From the NCBI GenBank assembly GCA_031216915.1, contig CM062292.1:75188956-75252955 (forward strand): 64,000 nucleotides of DNA, given 5' to 3'. The stretch's first letter is position 1; every line of letters begins with the position of its first letter. The notes under the pieces were generated by a model. The model searched no databases and had not been told where the DNA came from. It saw only the letters and a program-made list of their open reading frames with translations. The stretch comes from Pictodentalium vernedei (taxonomy: Eukaryota > Mollusca > Scaphopoda > Dentaliida > Dentaliidae). The translations under genes and the position numbers were made by a program. Positions 54,255 through 63,998 of the stretch are shown piece after piece.

Positions 54255-55425
54255 AATTTATATATTACCCTGCTCTTTCAGCGTGTCGAGTTTTGTTTTA
54301 TTATATAATCCCCAAAAGCTATTCCAGTGACGAAAACCTTGATAAAACTAATAACCCGAAAAACTGAAAGAAACATACCTTTTTTTTTTATTATTTAACA
54401 AGAACGAGTTATTTCCTTTTGATCGAACTCAAACATTTTGGAGGCTTCAATTCAATGACATTGGGAAATGACGCGTCGTTATTATTTTTGGACACGAGTT
54501 AACTTTATAATTGTTTTATTCGATACAGAGATGCGCTGAGTGTCTTGGAGAATCGGGGACGCAAAATTCAGACTTATACAAATGCTTTAATAAGTTTCAC
54601 CGAAAAGACAGTTCATATAACAAGATAGGCTTCATGTTTCTCGAAACAACAACGTGTCTGTAATAGTGTTTTATTTCAAGTTTTCGGAATATTCTCATGA
54701 AACAATATTGTTATCATTTTGTTTGTAAGTCTGAATGTTTATTATTACTGGTGAAAATGAAGTATACCATACAATGTCTGTACCCCCTTTTGAAGTGATA
54801 TTCTCATACCACCCTTTGAACTTCTTACACCCCAGTGGAGTTAAATGTACCGCACAGAATGCATTGGTTACTGACCAATCAGGAAGCTTGTATAATTTTA
54901 AAAGGGTTATAATTATTCGTGCACGTTCGAGATGGGGAAGTCATCCGAGATGTCGTGGCCTGGATATTTCCCCCTTCACCCCCCCTCTCAAAAACCATAG
55001 CAATCAATCCAAAAAATAAATATCCCCCCTCCCCCCTCCACAACCTTGTCAACCCCCCCCCCCCATAAAAATTCATAGGATGTTTACAATCTTTGTATAA
55101 ACCTTGTATTCCCCACCTCAACTTGTTCAAAAAAATTCCCAAAATTCCTGAAAAGGTTTTAAGATTGTCTGTAGCTTATCACTGAATAAAAAAAATGTTT
55201 TTCTATGTTTTCTATATATTGTGACATGGGTGGAGGGGAAGATAACCACGTCAGACCACCTCACCCATCCCAACCTTGCCAAACTCCCATAAACTTTCAT
55301 ATGATCTTTGCAGCCATTGTTCACACTTAGTTGTGACTGGGTAAATTTGAAAATAAAAACCGTTTATTTTTTCCACTGGTTGCTGTGTTTTGAGTGGGTG
55401 AAGGAGAAGATATCCAGGCCTGGAC
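54255..55425. other. Noncoding stretch with C-rich tracts
   Basis: Two direct ~200-base copies (near 54960-55160 and 55220-55330) share AACCTTGTCAAC-like/CCAACCTTGCCAAAC, CCCATAAA(A/C)(A/T)TTCATA and GATTGTCTGT-like words. C runs near 55055. No gene. Confidence 0.5.
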
Positions 55426-55427
55426 TA

Positions 55428-55428
<1 letters not shown>

Positions 55429-55481
<53 letters not shown>

Positions 55482-55482
55482 C
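55429..55482. repeat. (CGCA)n microsatellite
   Basis: About 13 units of CGCA, abutting a left-truncated subtype-B MITE. Confidence 0.97.
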
Positions 55483-55654
55483 AAAACCTGTCATCGCTAT
55501 TCACAAAAATCACTATTTGACGTATGACCCTTCATTGGAGGCAGCTCGTTCCAATGAGAGGTCATAACCTATGTTTCTGACTAAAAAAATAACCAAAAAC
55601 AGTTACTCAAGAATTTGTTTGCAAGTGTCGTCTGCCTTTCGTGTTGGGTAAAGA
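55483..55654. mobile_element. Subtype-B TTAA MITE, left end lost
   Basis: TCATCGCTATTCACAAAAATC, CATTGGAGGCAGCTCGTTCC, CAAGTGTCGTCTGCC and GTTGGGTAAAGAG followed by TTAA (55655-55658). The first ~30 bases are replaced by the microsatellite. Confidence 0.8.
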
Positions 55655-55659
55655 GTTAA

Positions 55660-56390
55660 TGGTATAGCATTGAATGACAATTTGTTTCCTTCACGCTGCA
55701 ATATATTTTTGACACGGGAGAGTGAAAATTTAAATATAATCTATTTTTTTGCATATTTTTTTTTTTATTGTTGCTGTTTTTTTTTCAATGTTAGTTTGAT
55801 AAAAATTCAATAAATAAATATTCAAACCTTTATATTTTTGCTAATTTTTTGGTTTTGGGGTGGGGGTGGTTGAAGGATATTCTGAGTGCGGGAAGATATC
55901 TGTGAGGAAGATGTCTAAGTGCACCGGCAGTAAATTGCCTAACATGATTTGTTAGCATCACCCCCCATCTGCTGTATCCATGTCCCTGCACTCACAAGTT
56001 TTTCGCACTACTCTTCTCAGCGCACCTACTTAAAAGACTGTATTGTAGAGATGAATATATTTCAGGTTGCAAAGTTGAAGCAATTAAATTAATCTTTCTC
56101 CACCCCAATGACGTCACTACATGGCCGCTCACTCGAGCAATCATGGCAACGAATATGATGTCACTAAAGTCACGTGACCTATGACACCACAACGGGGACC
56201 TAGGAGGCACATGAGGCAAGATCTCAAGATGATATCATTTTTGTGTCTTTTCCCCACAACATTAGAGTATTTCCGTTTATGCATATAAACTCCAATACAG
56301 GGCAGGAGAAATTTCGAACTCGGGGCGGGGAGCGGGAGGGCCCCATGCCCTTTGATAATCTCTAAATTATGGAGTCGAACATTTGGGTTA
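55660..56390. other. Noncoding stretch
   Basis: Contains a partial third copy of the promoter-motif repeat at 56100-56200 (AATGACGTCACTACATGGCC, AGTCACGTGACC) and T-rich tracts near 55750. Confidence 0.6.
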
Positions 56391-56393
56391 GCG

Positions 56394-56491
56394 TGACAAC
56401 CGTTTTTATTCACAGTTCCTTATTCGACATTCGTTATCAACCGATTTTATCGGTTGATAACGAATGTCGAATAAGTAACGGTTGTCACGTC
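56394..56491. repeat. Palindrome, GTGACAACCG family
   Basis: GCGTGACAACCGTT...AACGGTTGTCACG outside, and TTATTCGACATTCGTTATCA with exact complement inside, meeting at CCGATTTTATCGG. Confidence 0.88.
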
Positions 56492-56494
56492 CCA

Positions 56495-57475
56495 AACACA
56501 CTTAGTCCGTCTCTCGAAGCTGTCTCTCGAGATGGTATAACAGTGGATATGACGGATATCCGCGGCAAAGTTTGTTGCCCAAATTCGGATCTTTCCTCGA
56601 ATACCTCCGTGAGTTGAATAAAATTATGTGAAAAAAAAGATTGAACGTCTGCGTGCAGCTATCAAGTGTCGTCTCCAAAAGACTGGCGCCTTTTTTACCC
56701 ATTCATTGGGCAGCCAGTGTTGCTTGTCCTGGTTCAGCACCGCCGCCTCGAATCCTCTGGCCCTGGGAGGGATTATTATACCTCAGCTCTCCTATCCTCT
56801 TACCATTGAAAACAATGCAAAGTAAAAATCCTTCATATTTTTATTTCTGGCTTCCACAAATAAATCTTTTACACTGTTTCTCAGTGAAATGGTGCCTCCA
56901 GAAAAATTCCCGCCGCAACCACGCATACAACCTCATTTCTCCAAGCATGGTCTGACAAACAGATGTGCAGGAAGCAATTGAGTTTTTAGGTATGACTATA
57001 CTACATTTTGGAATTAGAGTTACCCGCCTTGAAATGATGCAATCTCCGAAACTTGGAAAAATATATTGTTTCAATAAACGTTTTTATTGACGTCTTGTGT
57101 TATTGTTGAATATTCCAGAAAAATAAAGAAGGTGTTTTGATGATTTTTTGACCTAAAAACAACAATTGACTGTTGGGGTGTTTTTGTTTGGAATACCCTA
57201 ACACATATGTGCACGTAACGGATTCTTCCCTCCAAGTCAGTTTTTCTCTCTTATTTGTTGCATGGCCGCCCTGTTTTCTGGTTTAGAAAAGTTGTCGGAA
57301 GGGCTATCCTGGTCAAAGATATTTGAATGGCAAAAGTAAAGTGATGTGATCATATTCTTTTCGCCTGAGCGTTATAATTGTCGCCTATGGAAACATATTT
57401 CGTTCTGTGATACCTGTTATACCATTGCTCCTCAACACGAACAGACTGTTCCCTCAAATAACTATAATATTCATA
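56495..57475. other. Noncoding stretch
   Basis: The 5' part (56495-56830) stays open in two frames but shows no domain. Nothing else recognised. Confidence 0.5.
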
Positions 57476-57477
57476 TT

Positions 57478-57575
57478 TCGCTCCAAGAACACAGCTTATG
57501 ACCCCTTTATCGCCGAGCTCGTTCCAATGAGGGGGTCATAATCTACGTTTTGGACGCAAATGTTTTGAAAATATA
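57478..57575. mobile_element. Subtype-B TTAA MITE core fragment
   Basis: ACAGCTTATGACCCC, GAGCTCGTTCCAATGAGGG and GTCATAATCTACGTTTTGG. It is cut on the right by the TA element that follows. Confidence 0.7.
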
Positions 57576-57577
57576 TA

Positions 57578-57942
57578 CAGAACGTGGAGAGTGGATTTAA
57601 CCCGGAGGTCCATTGGCTGAAACTTTGCTTGTGCTGGTTATGCTTTGCAACACATTTGCAATTATTGCTCCAAGGCGTACTGCACGTCGATGGTGCACCT
57701 GTCTTCAACCAATGCTAACCCTGCTTGTGTGGAGTCAGTATGTTGGGGAGCTGACAGTTGCTCGCCGTTGCTCGGTGGTTCTCTCCGGGTACTCCGGCTT
57801 CCTCCACCCATAAAACTGTCGCGGCCATGATTAGCCATTGTGCAGAAATATATGACCTTAAACACCAATAAATAATAAATATTGCTTGGGTGGAATCTCC
57901 TCCCTGCGAGTGATTTAGTGATAATCCACTCTCCACGTACTG
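57578..57942. mobile_element. TA-flanked MITE family T (copy 2), split by a SINE
   Basis: TA at 57576-57577 and 57943-57944. Ends CAGAACGTGGAGAGTG and inverted CAGTACGTGGAGAGTG. Compared with 34870-35126 inverted, it lost one arm up to the centre (starts AACCCGGAGGTCCATTGGCTG soon after the end) and carries the SINE at 57670-57879. Confidence 0.85.
57670..57879 (+). mobile_element. 5'-truncated SINE
   Basis: Begins inside the body (CAAGGCGTACTGCACGTCGA) and ends CACCAATAAATAATAAA. Target duplication about TATTGCT (57663-57669, 57880-57886). The uninterrupted site is present at 34925-34940 (complement of AATTATTGCTTGGGTGGAA). Confidence 0.9.
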
Positions 57943-57949
57943 TATGTGT

Positions 57950-58705
57950 GAAGTAAGAAGCTTTTAAACAGCATCACGGCGAAGGACTGAGATGCTGCAT
58001 TAAGAAAACGAATTTCCTCCGCAAAGGAAAGAAGACCGGGCATAAGATCAATGGTTCCCATTTTCAGTCAGTGTGAAGAAGTAAAACACCGAGACGGCGC
58101 TACGGCAGTCACTGGAAATAACATACTCACGGTTTTCTTAATTTTCCAACTATTTCCTGTTATTATTATCATGTAATCAATAAACTCATCATGTAAAAAC
58201 CTCATTGCTACCTTGAAGAAGTGCTCAAAGCTCCCTGTTGAGTTCTTCACCTTCAGCTAACTCTAATTCTATTTCTGGAAGCATATATTGCTGAAACTGC
58301 AAATTTTCCACCAAAACGTACGTCGATTTATTTGGAAGCAGACACCAGTGGGCGTTGATACCCGAATTACCAATAAAAGTAACAATACGTTGAAGGACGG
58401 CATTTTAATACCCCTCTCAGTTTTACGAGTTGTATTTCCGACGTGTTCTTCGGGTGTTGACTTATGTACAAGACCCAAGGTAACACTTACCTTGAAAACG
58501 GTGGAGGTTCGCAACATACCAAGCCTTCCTGACAGCGATACTCTGGCGCTAGCCACTCGTTCCAATCGCAACCAGGTGGGTCAAATTTACAAGTTCTCGA
58601 CCCTTCGCAGTTACCTAGAATGAAAAGTACCCCATTCTTACTGTCTTGATTTGGACAATAATGAAACTTTCATTTCCATTCCATGTTAAATTTATTTTAA
58701 AGCAT
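57950..58705. other. Noncoding stretch
   Basis: The 111-codon plus frame (58288-58623) and its minus-strand shadow lack any motif I recognise. An unannotated exon cannot be excluded. Confidence 0.4.
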
Positions 58706-58709
58706 TTAA

Positions 58710-58941
58710 CCCTTTACCCACCGAATCTCCCGCATCCGCCAGCGCCATATGCAAATTCAGCAGTTGAAAAAATATTATTTTTCAAAACATTTCAACAGAA
58801 CCATATCATGTGACCTCTCGTTGGAAAGAGCTCGTTCCAACGAGGGGTCACATGATATGGTTTTGTTGAAATTGTTTGAAAAAATTTAAAAAATGATATT
58901 TAAAATAATAAATTTTAATATCGTCTGCGTTGGGTAAAGGG
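58710..58941. mobile_element. TTAA-flanked palindromic MITE, subtype A (copy 5)
   Basis: TTAA at 58706-58709 and 58942-58945. CCCTTTACCCACCG...GTTGGGTAAAGGG. The centre lost about 10 bases (GGAAAGAGCTCGTTCC only). Confidence 0.88.
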
Positions 58942-58949
58942 TTAAGAGG

Positions 58950-59660
58950 ATTCCATTCAAATACGTCCTGGTGAATTACAAACTGTGTTGAAATATGTTC
59001 TTTTCTTTAGACACTCTGTTTTAACCACAAATGTTCGGCCACTTGGCCTTTATCAAGTGGAATACAATCAACGGTAGCTCACTAAGTGAAATACATCCTT
59101 TTCTTATTAAAACAGTTTTTCGAATAAAGGAAGACGTCGGACGTGACGTAACGTCAATAGAATAAAATAAAAAACCGGGCCTGGAAAACGGGGCTGTGCC
59201 TAGAGGAAACCAGGATGGAAAAAAAACCGCGACTACCACTATGTTAAAAGGATGCGGCCAAATGGGCGGGGGGGGGGGGGGGGTAATTGGGGAAGGGGGA
59301 GAGACTGGGCGAACCTAATGTAGATGGGCGGAAGGGAAAAACAGAGCGAGAGAAGGTAAAAGCTACACAGGTAACGTAGTGAGTAAACCCCAGGGAAAAG
59401 AAAAAAAAGCTTGGGAGGGGCGGGGGGGAATTGCATTGGGGGGGGGGGGGGGGGCATATGCTACCGGTAAAATATGCCAAAACACGTTCTATAATCAATA
59501 CATGCCACGCAGAGTATCCTACCCATGATATCACACAGGGATCCATCACTAAAGAACCATACGTAGAACTAAGGACAAAGGATAGGGGGTGAAACAGCCA
59601 CTGACATAAAGGGTGGAGGGTGTTGACATAATTTACTAGAACGATATTAACCCTTTTCAA
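58950..59660. other. Noncoding stretch with G tracts
   Basis: G runs at 59263-59282 and 59438-59454 lie in purine-rich DNA. No gene. Confidence 0.6.
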
Positions 59661-59662
59661 CA

Positions 59663-60308
59663 CTGGCGCCCTGGAAGCTATAATTTGTTCTCGTCAGATC
59701 ACAGAAATTAAGCAACTGCGAGCCCGGTTAGTCCTCGGATGGGTGACCGTCTGAGCGATCGATTCGGACTCCCGCGTTGTGTCCTTGCACAAGGCACTTA
59801 ACCACGATGGTCCACATGGGGGCACGACGACGCCGTGTACTAAGGCGTACTTCACGTCGATGGTACGCATGTCTTCAACCAATCTAACCCTGCCTGCGCT
59901 GCATTGCGGAGTTACGATGTTTGGGAGCTGGCAGCTGCCCGTCGTTGCTCGGTACTTCTCTCCGGGTACTCCGGCTTCTTCCACCTGTAAAAAACAGTCA
60001 CGGTCATGATTAGCCACAGTGCATAAGTACGTGACCTTAACCCTTTACCTAACGTAACGGCCAAAACCGGCCAGCGCTATTCTCAAAAATCGCCTATTAA
60101 TTTTCATTATTTTTTTTCATTTTTTGTCTCAAAAACATAGGTTATTACCCCTCGTTGGAACGAGCTCGTCGAGCTCGTTCCAACGAGGGGTCATAACCTA
60201 TGTTTTTGAGACAAAAAATGAAAAAAATTAGTTACTCAAGAATTATTTTTGCAAGTGTCGTCTGCTTTTCATGTTAGGTAAAGGGTTAAACACCAATAAA
60301 TAAATAAC
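59663..60308 (+). mobile_element. 5S rRNA-headed SINE, tail split by a TTAA MITE
   Basis: Head TCAGATCACAGAAATTAAGC and GGTTAGTCCTCGGATGGGTG; body AAGGCGTACTTCACGTCGAT; tail reads GTGACCTTAA at 60031-60040, then continues after 60285 as TTAAACACCAATAAATAAAT. Other SINE copies show GACCTTAAACACCAATAA uninterrupted. Confidence 0.92.
60041..60285. mobile_element. TTAA-flanked palindromic MITE, subtype B (copy 2), in SINE tail
   Basis: TTAA at 60037-60040 and 60286-60289. CCCTTTACCTAACGTAACGG...CATGTTAGGTAAAGGG; perfect centre CGTTGGAACGAGCTCG + complement. Reverse orientation to 42620-42863, to which it is nearly identical. Confidence 0.93.
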
Positions 60309-60385
60309 TGATTAATAAGGTATCATTTCAGTCAATACTATCAACGGCGAAATGGGCGAAACATTCTGGCTTGTTGGGTGGTTCA

Positions 60386-60435
60386 GTAATAATTTAATCC
60401 AGCAGCTCTGTCGAGCTGTTGGATTAAATTATTAC
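60386..60435. repeat. Perfect palindrome
   Basis: GTAATAATTTAATCCAGCAG and complement around CTCTGTCGAG, one mismatch. Confidence 0.9.
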
Positions 60436-61043
60436 AGAGCCTCGCTTCAGATTCTTTGTTATGTCGTCTGCTACCAATTTTATTTTCACGCAAAAATACA
60501 TGTATACCGGGTTGAAATGGTTAAGCTGAATCCTTTGCTGATATCAAATCCAATTTCAGCTTATCGTTTTCCCCCGCAAAGCTGATGTTTTTCACAAATA
60601 TAACTTGGATCCACCCACAATTATAAGGCGACGTTACTAATAGGAGTGATACGTAATTCAGACCATTCCCGATTTTCAGACAAAGAAAGGAACTTGCGAG
60701 AATCATTCAATCTACTGAAAGTTTATTATTACCATGTCTACTTGGTATTGTTTAAATTCAAATAATCGTTTGGGCTTAAATACTCAAACAGTCTGTTTTA
60801 TAAGTTAGACATCCAATCATAACACAGTTTTTACCCTTTGATTCAGTAAGTCACACCGTGATATTGCATATATTTATAAACAAAGACCTAACTATCACAC
60901 GTGCAGTGGGCGGCGCCAGGATTTCAATTTGGGGGAAGGGGGATAAGTAATATATGGGGGGGGGGGGGGGTTGAAGGCCAAGATGCCGAAGGCATCTCCT
61001 GAGCGCCGCAGGCCTGAGCTAGAGGAGAATAGGGAAGGAGGAA

Positions 61044-61109
61044 GTTCAGCGATCTAAACGCAGTGGCTTCCCCTTGTAAGGGGCACCAACTGCTTTCAGA
61101 TCGCTGAAC
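61044..61109. repeat. Hairpin
   Basis: GTTCAGCGATCTAAACGCAG and CTGCTTTCAGATCGCTGAAC, with CCCCTTGTAAGGGG at the tip. Confidence 0.85.
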
Positions 61110-61927
61110 TAGGGAGGAGGGTGTCCCCTCCAGTTCGTGGGGGCCTGGGGGATCTCCCCTGGAAAAATTGTCACATATGGACCCCCTGGGAGCGATATCT
61201 GAGCGTTTGTACAACACCTGACATGATGTGTATTGTTGTGTGCCGTTTGCAGGTGTGATATTGGATGTCAAAACCACGGTCAGATAGCAATTTGAAGTTT
61301 GATTTTTGGGGGGCCCGAGGGAAAAATGGGGGGAGGGGGAGGGTCAGTACTTCACTTCAAAGATAATGACGTCAAACGTACAATGGGAATTCTGCGAACT
61401 AACTATGCGAAAATTAGCCTAGGACCATCTTCTAATCGTTGTTACGTCGTGTCGGTATAAAGATTTATCTTCTAATCAATTGATTGATTTTTCCCCTGAT
61501 ACAAGCTAAAATGTCTAGATGATACCAATTTGAATCAGTTGCAGTAACTTCTGCTGGCACGTGCAAGCATTCGATTCAGAATGACAACGTTTGAGCTGCA
61601 CTCTTCGGAACTGATTACACATGTTGAGGTCACCGTTTTGATAACAGGAATTACATGACAAATAAATCCCCAACTCAGCAGAATAAATTAGAGCAGATCA
61701 ATTTTAGCCATGATGATATTTTATATTTATCTAACAATCATATAGATTTTGGCTTGAAAACCACGAGAAACGGTACGTATCACATAATGTGTTCCGATTC
61801 CGTATCATATAGACGGCTCGTTTCCGTTAGCGCTACGGGCTATCATAACAGGCGCATGGATACATTCTATGTGCGTTTCAGTGATCGACCGAACATTATG
61901 TCCCAAAAATGTTTGAAAATAATTTAA

Positions 61928-62123
61928 CCCTTTACCTAACATGAAAAGCAGACGACACTTGCAAAAAAAAATTCTTGAATAACTAATTTTTTTCATTTTT
62001 GGTCTCAAAAACTCGTTCCAACGAGGGGTCATAACCTATGTTTTTGAGACAAAAAAATGAAAATTAACTGGCGATTTTTGAGAATAGCATTGGCCGGTTT
62101 TGGCCGTTACGTTGGGTAAAGGG
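61928..62123. mobile_element. TTAA-flanked MITE, subtype B (copy 3), hairpin half deleted
   Basis: TTAA at 61924-61927 and 62124-62127. Ends intact (CCCTTTACCTAACATG; GTTGGGTAAAGGG). One arm of the centre is missing: CTCAAAAACTCGTTCCAACG goes directly to the right half, ~48 bases shorter than 42620-42863. Confidence 0.9.
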
Positions 62124-62154
62124 TTAATGTTTAATCTGCTTATGTGACAGAATT

Positions 62155-62341
62155 GTTAGATAAATTAATTATCATGATAATGTGCATGTCCTGTGATTTG
62201 CGTCAGATTCTCGGTGATGTCCAAAAATGGGATCACAACTCGCCTGCAAAGCCGGCTCGTCGAGATCCCATTCTGGACACCACCTCGAATCTGATACAAA
62301 TCACAGGACATGCACATTATCATGATAATCTGTATTTATCT
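62155..62341. repeat. Long palindrome, copy 1
   Basis: AATGTGCATGTCCTGTGATT, GTCCAAAAATGGGATC and complements, meeting near CCTGCAAAGCCGGC. ~85-base arms. Confidence 0.9.
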
Positions 62342-62539
62342 AACAATCATACACATTTTGGCTTCAAAGCCACGAGAAACGGTACGTATCACACAATGTG
62401 TTCCGATTCCGTATCAAAAAGACGACTCGTTCAGATTCCGTATCATATAGACGACTCGTTTCCGGGAACGCAACGGGCTATTATAACAGGCGCATGAATA
62501 CATTCTATGTGCGATTCAGTGATCGACTCAACTGATCGA

Positions 62540-62865
62540 TCATAAAACAAAACAAAATTCCTTATAATTAGCGAGAGAACTATTAATAGCCAATCCCCCC
62601 ACCCCCTCCACAATAACTAGAAGCTGCACAATTAAATATTACACACTTGTAAATTCAAGCGTATCATCATAGGAAGTGACATTGAGAGTGAATAATTTTA
62701 CAACGCATCTTTGAAATTTTGCGGTGACCGCGTTACTCACTGTTTGTTAAAGTGCACAACAATATTGTTCCATAAAATGTAGGTTTTTTAAAACTTATCA
62801 CCCAACAGTACGTCCCAAAATATTAATAATTTAAGATTTAATCTGTTTATGCGGCAGGATTGTTA
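62540..62865. other. AT-rich noncoding stretch
   Basis: Nothing recognised. Confidence 0.5.
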
Positions 62866-62867
62866 GA

Positions 62868-63046
62868 TAAATGAATTATGATGATAATGTGCATGTCCTG
62901 TGATTTGCATCAGATTCTCGGTGGCGTCCAAAAATGGGATCCCAACTCGCCGGCAAAGCCGGCTCGTTGAGATTCCATTCTGGACACCACCTAGAATCTG
63001 ATACAAATCACAGAACATGCACATTATCAGGATAATCTTTATATAT
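62868..63046. repeat. Long palindrome, copy 2
   Basis: Same palindrome as 62155-62341, ~715 bases downstream, centre CGCCGGCAAAGCCGGC. Confidence 0.9.
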
Positions 63047-63049
63047 AGC

Positions 63050-63760
63050 CCAAGAACATTAGGTTTCACTAGGGAAAAAAATCGGAGAAAGCTGATTTTT
63101 TCAGGGAATGTCGAGTACATGTCACTGAACGATTAGACAAAAGTCCCCTAATATCCCAGTTGAGCTTTTTTTTCTACAGCCTTTTTTCGAAAACGCGTTT
63201 GAAAAAAATCAAAAAAAATCGCACGAACTTTGTAACCTCGAATTGATCCAACTGTATTTTTTGTTTACGCGTATTCGAGCTACATAATGTCTAATATACA
63301 TTTACCTAGAGGAAAATGTGCATTCTGTGACAATTTCTGCGAAAAATTATTGAAAATTCACAAAAAAGTATCGGATTTACGCAAAAAATGACGATTTTCC
63401 CAACGGATTGGCCCAAAGGGTCGTAGTACAGAACGGGATGTTAGTTGGACAGACGATAAAAAATCCACCACCATTTGAAAACTTTTATATTGCTTACAAA
63501 ATAGACATTATGGAAGACCCCCTCTGCTTCTGGCCGAGTTCCCCTTTTGGCATAAAATTCGTCAGCATGAGAACTCAACTATTTTCGGACTTGGGACCGA
63601 ACAGACACGCCTGTGTCTGGCAGCATTAGATCAATAAATAATATTTACAGAATGTACAAAAATCAATAAATAATATTTACAGAATGTACAAATCAATCGA
63701 CATGGATTAAGTTACATTGACTATTATCAACGCTATATACAGAAATGACATGACCTATAT
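63050..63760. other. Noncoding stretch, probably the 3' flank or end of the edge element
   Basis: AATCAATAAATAATATTTACAGAATGTACA is tandemly doubled near 63630-63690 (broken here only by CAAA). The 73-codon plus frame at 63408 shows no motif. Confidence 0.5.
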
Positions 63761-63765
63761 ACATA

Positions 63766-63998
63766 TTATTCATCGAACTCAGAAATTTCCGACAGGACAG
63801 TGTTTCTGTGGTTGTTACAAGAATCCGAACTGCAATACACAAACCTGAGCAAGAGAGTCCTGCCTTCTTAGACCCACACCTTTTTGTACAAGCACTCTTG
63901 CAACCACAACTGATCAGATTCAGTAGGTTATCGGGGGCACATGGCTTTGTGGCTGCATTCGGTACAAGAAGTCCATTGTCTAGCGACCACCCCCAATC
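63766..63998 (-). pseudogene. C-terminus of a second Academ/XPG-type protein (partial)
   Basis: Read from the right edge: DWGWSLDNGLLVPN, then KPCAPDNLLNLISCGCKSAC, RCGSKKAGLSCSGLC. After a one-base slip near 63835 it reads CSSDSCNNHRN to a stop at 63766-63768. This lines up in order with the tail of the protein at 46017-50320 (EWGWESRGNELIP, APEALLKVIRCN, CGKNICSC, ENCFNAEP). It is the Cys-rich CXC tail of the same family, from a different subfamily. No start codon in the window; the rest lies beyond the right edge. The slip falls in the same tail region as in the first copy. Confidence 0.72.

Larger units (their letters stand above)
60310..61640. other. Noncoding stretch with two hairpins
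   Basis: CAGTGGGCGGCGCCAGGA at 60904 looks like one end of a hAT-type element, but its partner was not found. A 15-base G run lies at 60957-60971. Confidence 0.5.
61640..62535. repeat. Diverged direct duplication around palindromes
   Basis: Segments 61720-61890 and 62335-62520 both carry TTATCTAACAATCATA, GAGAAACGGTACGTATCACA, GTGTTCCGATTCCGTATCA and GGCGCATG(G/A)ATACATTC. The second copy has an extra tandem TTCCGTATCA unit. A TTAA MITE (61928-62123) and a palindrome (62155-62341) lie between them. Confidence 0.82.

Noticed and set aside
58288-58623. 111-codon plus-strand ORF as a host exon
   Set aside because: No motif, no clear splice sites, and an equally long antisense frame; left as undetermined noncoding.
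59690-59760. A 5S rRNA gene
   Set aside because: Only the internal control region is similar, and it runs directly into the shared SINE body.
60904-61330. Complete hAT-like element starting CAGTGGGCGGCGCCAGG
   Set aside because: No matching right end or 8-base duplication could be found.
63408-63629. 73-codon plus-strand ORF
   Set aside because: No known motif; it lies in the likely 3' flank of the edge transposon.
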